NCBI GenBank assembly: GCA_014058105.1
Contig: JACGCM010002535.1
Coordinates: 1,550,001 to 1,614,000, forward strand
From: Kingdonia uniflora
Taxonomy: Eukaryota; Streptophyta; Magnoliopsida; Ranunculales; Circaeasteraceae
DNA length: 64,000 nt
Reading direction: 5' to 3'
Below are positions 59,891-64,000 of this stretch, in pieces. The notes below the pieces were generated by a model. The model was not told the DNA's origin, made no database searches, and saw only the letters and a list, made by a program, of their open reading frames with translations. The position numbers were made by a program, and so were the translations under genes. The first letter of the stretch is position 1. Each line of letters opens with the position of its first letter.

Positions 59891-59998
59891 CATACAGACA
59901 TACCAACATACAGACATACAAGCAATTCAAGTCTAATACATACCATCAGGTCAAAGTTCAACCACATTACGAAGGGTTCAAATTCAACAAATCCAATA

Positions 59999-61286
59999 TA
60001 CATTGTTCGAATTTAAAATGCCAATAAAACAAGAAGAGATAGTACATTGAAGAGGACCTTCCAGAAATACCCCACTCACACAGGATTGGCTGCGCTTACT
60101 CCTTCTGCACGATCTTTTACAGCAACACCTCCACTACCTTTTGCAGCTGTAGTAGCCTACTAGCAGCCTTCTACCCCAGTTAAATACTGGAATTTTACTT
60201 TGAAGCCTACTGGAATGTATCGAAGCCCGTCCAATCCTTGAACAGGCCTCCCAAAGATTATTCAAAGACAAAGCCTTGAGGACGAACTCCACATCGCAAC
60301 AGAAATACTTTGACCATATCCCCACATGGTCGAAGTATGATAGGACAGAAGCTCACTAGACAGGATGGCACAGTTATTGGTCCTTGCAGCTATAGTAACA
60401 GGTCCAACTACTGCTACAGTATCAAAGTATAGAGGCAGGCCCAACAACTGCTACAATGACAGTTCTGACATTTCTGGCGCCCATACCTACTCTGGGATAT
60501 CCAGATAGTACCCTTGTAATGCGACCTAACCTTGGTGACTCAGCCCTTCCTATGATATATAAATAGGAGAGATGAGGAACCACGGAAAGGTTGGAAAATC
60601 TCCCCTTTGAGCCCTTACAGTTTACCCTCGATCACCTTGTAAAAACCCAGTACTCGAACCTTCGACTACTCGACAGAAATATAAACACACTTATAAATCC
60701 TTATCAGAGGTCATGGAGAGTCGCATTCTAGGCCTCCACGTAAGTATATTGTCTTTTGATTATTTGCATTATAGGTTTTATACTTGAATCCATTTATTTG
60801 AAGATCAAGTCCCATGGAGTAAGAGCCGACTTCCCCTCCGTCACAAAGTTTGGCCCCTACAGTAGCAGGATTCAAACCCGAAGCTTCCGCCGCAACGTCA
60901 ACTACACTACCCCCTACAACATTTCTTGCACCAACACCATCCCCTTGGACTGCGGGATCGCCTACAACATCTCCAGCACCACCCCTTATAGGGTCCACTT
61001 CCATCCCCTCGGTCTGAGAAACATCTTCGACAGCAGGCTCTTCAGTCGGAAGATAGAGCTCAAAGGTCTCTGGATCATACCCCAACCTATCTATAAATAT
61101 CTTCAGGGTTGTGGTCATTACACACTCCATCTTAGACAAAGCCTAGAAATGCGCCTTATTGTCCTTCAACTGCTCCTCTTTATCAACCTGCTTTGCCTCC
61201 AACACTACTACCATCAGACTATAGTTGGTGACCGCAGCTTCGACTTTCCTCACGACATTGGCTCCCATCAGCAACTTCTACAAATA
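59999..61286 (-). pseudogene. Tat 2 antisense ORF 3' end, duplicate copy A (split by a solo LTR)
   Basis: 59999-60147 plus 60862-61286 together match 61287-61850. The minus-strand frame within 60711-61139 has IDRLGYDPETFELYLPTEEP, EDVSQTEGMEVD, GARNVVGGSVVDVAAEASGL and NPAT, the counterpart of copy B. The reading continues into the inserted solo LTR, so the last codons of that frame are LTR-derived. A charged helical stretch precedes it. The product is the Pro/Gly/Val-rich tail of the antisense protein. Function unknown. Confidence 0.7.
60143..60866 (+). repeat. solo LTR of the Tat 2 family with target duplication
   Basis: LTR 60148-60861 (714 bp, TGTAGTAGCC...GGCCCCTACA) flanked by GCAGC (60143-60147) and GTAGC (60862-60866), a 5-bp duplication with one C-to-T change. 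The uninterrupted target is visible in copy B near 61430 (TTTGGCAGCAGGATTC). TATA box TATATAAATA at 60556-60565. It is related to the 5' LTR at 52600. It arose by insertion of a full element and LTR-LTR recombination. Confidence 0.88.
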
Positions 61287-61855
61287 TACGTTGTTCGAAT
61301 TCAAAATACCAGCAAAACAAGATAAAATAGTATATTACAGAGAACCTTCCACAAATACCACACTCATACAGGATTGGTTGTGCCTACTCCTTCTACACGA
61401 TCTTTTACAACAACACCTCCACTACCTTTGGCAGCAGGATTCAAACCCGAAGCATCAGCCGCACCGTCAACTACACTACTCCCTACAACATTTTTTGCAC
61501 CAGCACCATCCCCTTGGATAACAGGATCAGCTACACCATCTCCAGTACCTCCCCATATATGGTCCACATCTATCCCCTCGGTATGAGCAACATCTTCAGC
61601 AACAGGCTCTTCAGGCGGAGGATAGAGCTCGAAGGTCACTGGATCATGCCCCAGCCTATCTATAAATTTCTTCTGGGTTGTGGTCGTTACACTCTCCTCA
61701 TCATACTAAGCCTGGAAATGCACCTTATTGTCCTTCAGCTGCTCATCTTTATCAACCAGCTTTGCCTCCAATACTACTACCGTCAGATTAAAGTTGGCAA
61801 CCGCGGCTTCAACTTCCCTCGCGACATTGGCTCTAATATGCAACTTCGCTCATTC
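61287..61855 (-). pseudogene. Tat 2 antisense ORF 3' end, duplicate copy B
   Basis: Minus strand: a coiled-coil part VREVEAAVANFNLTVV-like and EAKLVDKDEQLKDNKVHFQA, then IDRLGHDPVTFELYPPPEEP, AEDVAHTEGIDVDHIWGG, GAGAKNVVGSSVVDGAADAS and GLNPAAKGSGGVVVKD, ending at TAG/TGA near 61364. Stops occur at about 61710 and 61857. The direct partner is copy A with a 569-bp period once the solo LTR is removed. Confidence 0.7.
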
Positions 61856-63443
61856 TAGCTCACCGACCCTGGTCTTCAACGACAGACGGGTCCCCTGTGC
61901 GAGCTCAAGCTTATCCCTCACCTTCTTCAGCTGCTCAGTCGACACCTTCTAGGCTTTATGAAAGCTATCGCCCAAGCATTCACCTGCGCGAATACTTGAC
62001 TATTCAGCAGTTCTCGAAGTTTAATTTCAACTTCAAAATTCCAGACACACTTACCTGGTTTGGAGCTTTGTTTATTTGCTTTCCCGCTTCATCAGGGTTT
62101 GTACCGTAGGGACAAGCCATCGACTCGACAATTACTCGAGCGCTCTCCTCTAGTTCAACCTCTCGTCACCTCCCTTCGGCTGGTTCATACTCATCATTAG
62201 CCACCAGCTCATGACCCCTCTTCCGCAAAGTTATCTTCATTTACTGCACTGTCGAGGCTTCGTCAGCGACCTTGCCTTTATCCTTCCTGGTTTTCCGCGG
62301 AACCTTGGGAATAGTCTCAGCCATGCTCGACCGTACCGTCTCAAGCCCTCCTCGCCGTTCCTCTGTACAAAGGTTGACTTTCAACTCAACCTGTTATAAT
62401 CCATCTTACCTGCCCTCGTCAAAGAACTACCTTCTTTTCTCTTCTTTGAAAACCCAACAGCAACTCGAACGGCTCTCAGCAACGTGCCCATCTTCTTTCA
62501 TCTCTTTCTCACAATAGCCAACTTATGAAATACTTGATTTACCCACTCCTCATCCTGGTTAATCAGCTCATCAATATAACTCTGCGGGTTCTTCAATGCA
62601 TTATTTGAGGGATCTGTAAAACATAAAAGACAAGATTCATAGTCTATTTAAACCATACAATCATTATATTTTGAGTCTTTACTTACTTGCATTATACAAC
62701 CTATGCTTCAGCCCCTGTTCCTCCTCCCTCTCAGCATTCCCATAATTCCCTTTCACCCCCACCAAATCCTTATCCCACCCACGCCCAGTTGAACAAATGT
62801 CAAATAACCACAGTTTGTCTGTATGGCATTGGATATGATATGTATCTGCCTTCTTAATTTTTGTTCTTCAATAGAACGGCACAATGTCGAACCATTAGAT
62901 CAAAATCTTATTCTCTTGTCGCAACTCCACATTCATCCCTTCGACATCTCTCATCATCTTATAAAAATTGCCGTTCATCTGGCATGAGGCTGCATCCCAT
63001 AAATTCAATGCCTGTTTCACCAGACTTCGAAGAGGAAGCTGTATCCCTAATTAAATATGGCCACTAAATGCCATAATCCCCCCCTGAAGGGAATCCTTAA
63101 ACGTATATTCAACCACTAACGACACCTGAATAACACCGACCTTCGACAAGCCGTGTTTTGCCATGAATCAATCTTTCCTCGCCTTTTCTTGAGTTGAGAT
63201 TGGTCCCACAGTTGTCCCTAAATCGTCTGTATCCTCCCTATTATCACTTTCCTCTTCACCTACCTCGCTCTCATCACCCGATGGTTCGAAAGTACCATCG
63301 TTCCCCCTTCCTTCTACCTCTTCATTATCTTCTTCGTCACTCTTTTCGACTATTCGAGCCCTACGATGGCTCCTAGTCGATGCTCCGACTTCTGGTACAA
63401 CTACGGCCAACGATGCATCCATTGTAATTTCTAATACTTCCAC
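61856..63443 (-). pseudogene. Tat 2 antisense ORF, upstream part
   Basis: Minus-strand coding traces: 61860-61960 with STEQLKKVRDKLELAQGTRL (coiled coil); about 62900-63060 with ALNLWDAASCQMNGNFYKMM and EGMNVELRQENKIL; and 63168-63443, an acidic segment with SDEEDNEEVEGRGNDGTFEP, ARI and GASTRSHRRARI near its start. The layout (acidic N-part, globular part, coiled coil, Pro/Gly-rich tail) parallels the antisense region in Tat 1, though the sequences have diverged. It is broken by many stops. No enzymatic motif was recognised. Confidence 0.5.
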
Positions 63444-64000
63444 TTCACTGCTCTCACCACCTCGACCTCGATAGATACACTTGGTTCATTTACTTCATCC
63501 TCCTCATCTACCAGCCTCATCCTTGAAGCTTGACAGGTACGCATTATACCCTATAAAAGAAGAGGAGAGACATTCGCTTGATATATTTTAGTATCATGGT
63601 TCCATGTCATAATATTATCCACCCTCACCAAATCGACCAACCTACATTCGAATGTTCGATTGCTACCCCACCCACCCTTTTGCTCCTCCCAATTTAGGAC
63701 TTGTATGGACTTCTAGCCACATGGGTTGCCACCTTCCTCAATCACGTAGTTACAACCTGAAGGCCAAGCAATACTAACCCCCTCCGTACAAGCAAAGAGT
63801 AAGGGAGAAGCAACAATAAAATAAATGGTCTATCTTTATCAAGAAATCATAAGAATACTTGTTTGAGTGGATTAGATTTAGCAACGACAATGGCGTTTCC
63901 TATCCTCCTCTCTGGCAAATTCAAACTACAACAATGGTGTATGCTTCCTACTCTTCTTCCATTCTCTCTCTCACTAATTGTTTGGGAATAGTGACTCTCT
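63444..64000. other. end of window, within Tat 2
   Basis: No assignable ORF. Minus-strand 63445-63540 continues acidic (MRLVDEEDEVNEPSVSIEVE) and may be the start of the antisense ORF. The rest is unassigned and the 3' LTR was not reached. Confidence 0.4.

Larger units (their letters stand above)
52600..64000 (+). mobile_element. Tat-lineage Ty3/gypsy element 2, runs past the window end
   Basis: 5' LTR 52600-53291, primer site, gag, protease, RT, RNase H, second RNase H, integrase, 218-bp tandem repeats and an antisense coding region, all in the order expected for Tat. The 3' LTR is not within the window. Coding regions are more degraded than those of the Tekay element. A solo LTR of the same family sits inside it at 60148-60861. 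Confidence 0.88.

Overview
This window is repeat-rich nuclear DNA of a flowering plant, very probably a eudicot with a large genome. The evidence is four plant LTR-retrotransposon lineages (two Athila-like, one Tekay/Del-type chromovirus, two Tat-type elements), CACTA-like ends, LINE remnants, and broken copies of plant housekeeping genes. The species is not determined. No intact host gene was found. No tRNA, rRNA or CRISPR was seen.

Layout. 1-1080 is a decayed PMT-type (DUF248) methyltransferase gene. 1940-2343 is a CACTA-like end. 2344-10147 is a minus-strand Athila remnant with gag, protease, RT, RNase H and integrase pieces. 10148-16780 is a plus-strand Athila-like element with related leader and 3' non-coding region, a tRNA-Asp-type primer site and one large ORF, but no pol; the two elements lie head to head. 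16781-30225 holds non-coding DNA, a diverged direct duplication, LINE zf-RVT/RNase H fragments and a same-strand run of gene fragments: TRM7/FtsJ tRNA methyltransferase, a KIN-14 kinesin stalk and one deoxyhypusine synthase exon. 30431-39457 is a full-length minus-strand Tekay-like chromovirus with 5-bp target duplications (CTATG). 41334-41687 is a CACTA-like end with subterminal repeats.

41688-52179 is a 5'-truncated Tat element: pol with two RNase H domains, tandem repeats, a long antisense coding region and a 3' LTR. 52600-64000 is a second Tat element that runs off the window: 5' LTR, primer site, gag, pol, 218-bp tandem repeats, antisense coding region. Part of that antisense region is tandemly duplicated, and one duplicate was hit by a solo LTR of the same family.

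All coding units carry stops or frameshifts. Where I compared them with the expected residue, several stops fit C-to-T or G-to-A changes, as expected in methylated repeats. The parts of most interest are the antisense coding regions of the Tat elements, the pol-less Athila-like element with its roughly 500-codon ORF, and the cluster of unrelated gene fragments. Family assignments rest on motif recognition by eye; no database search was run.
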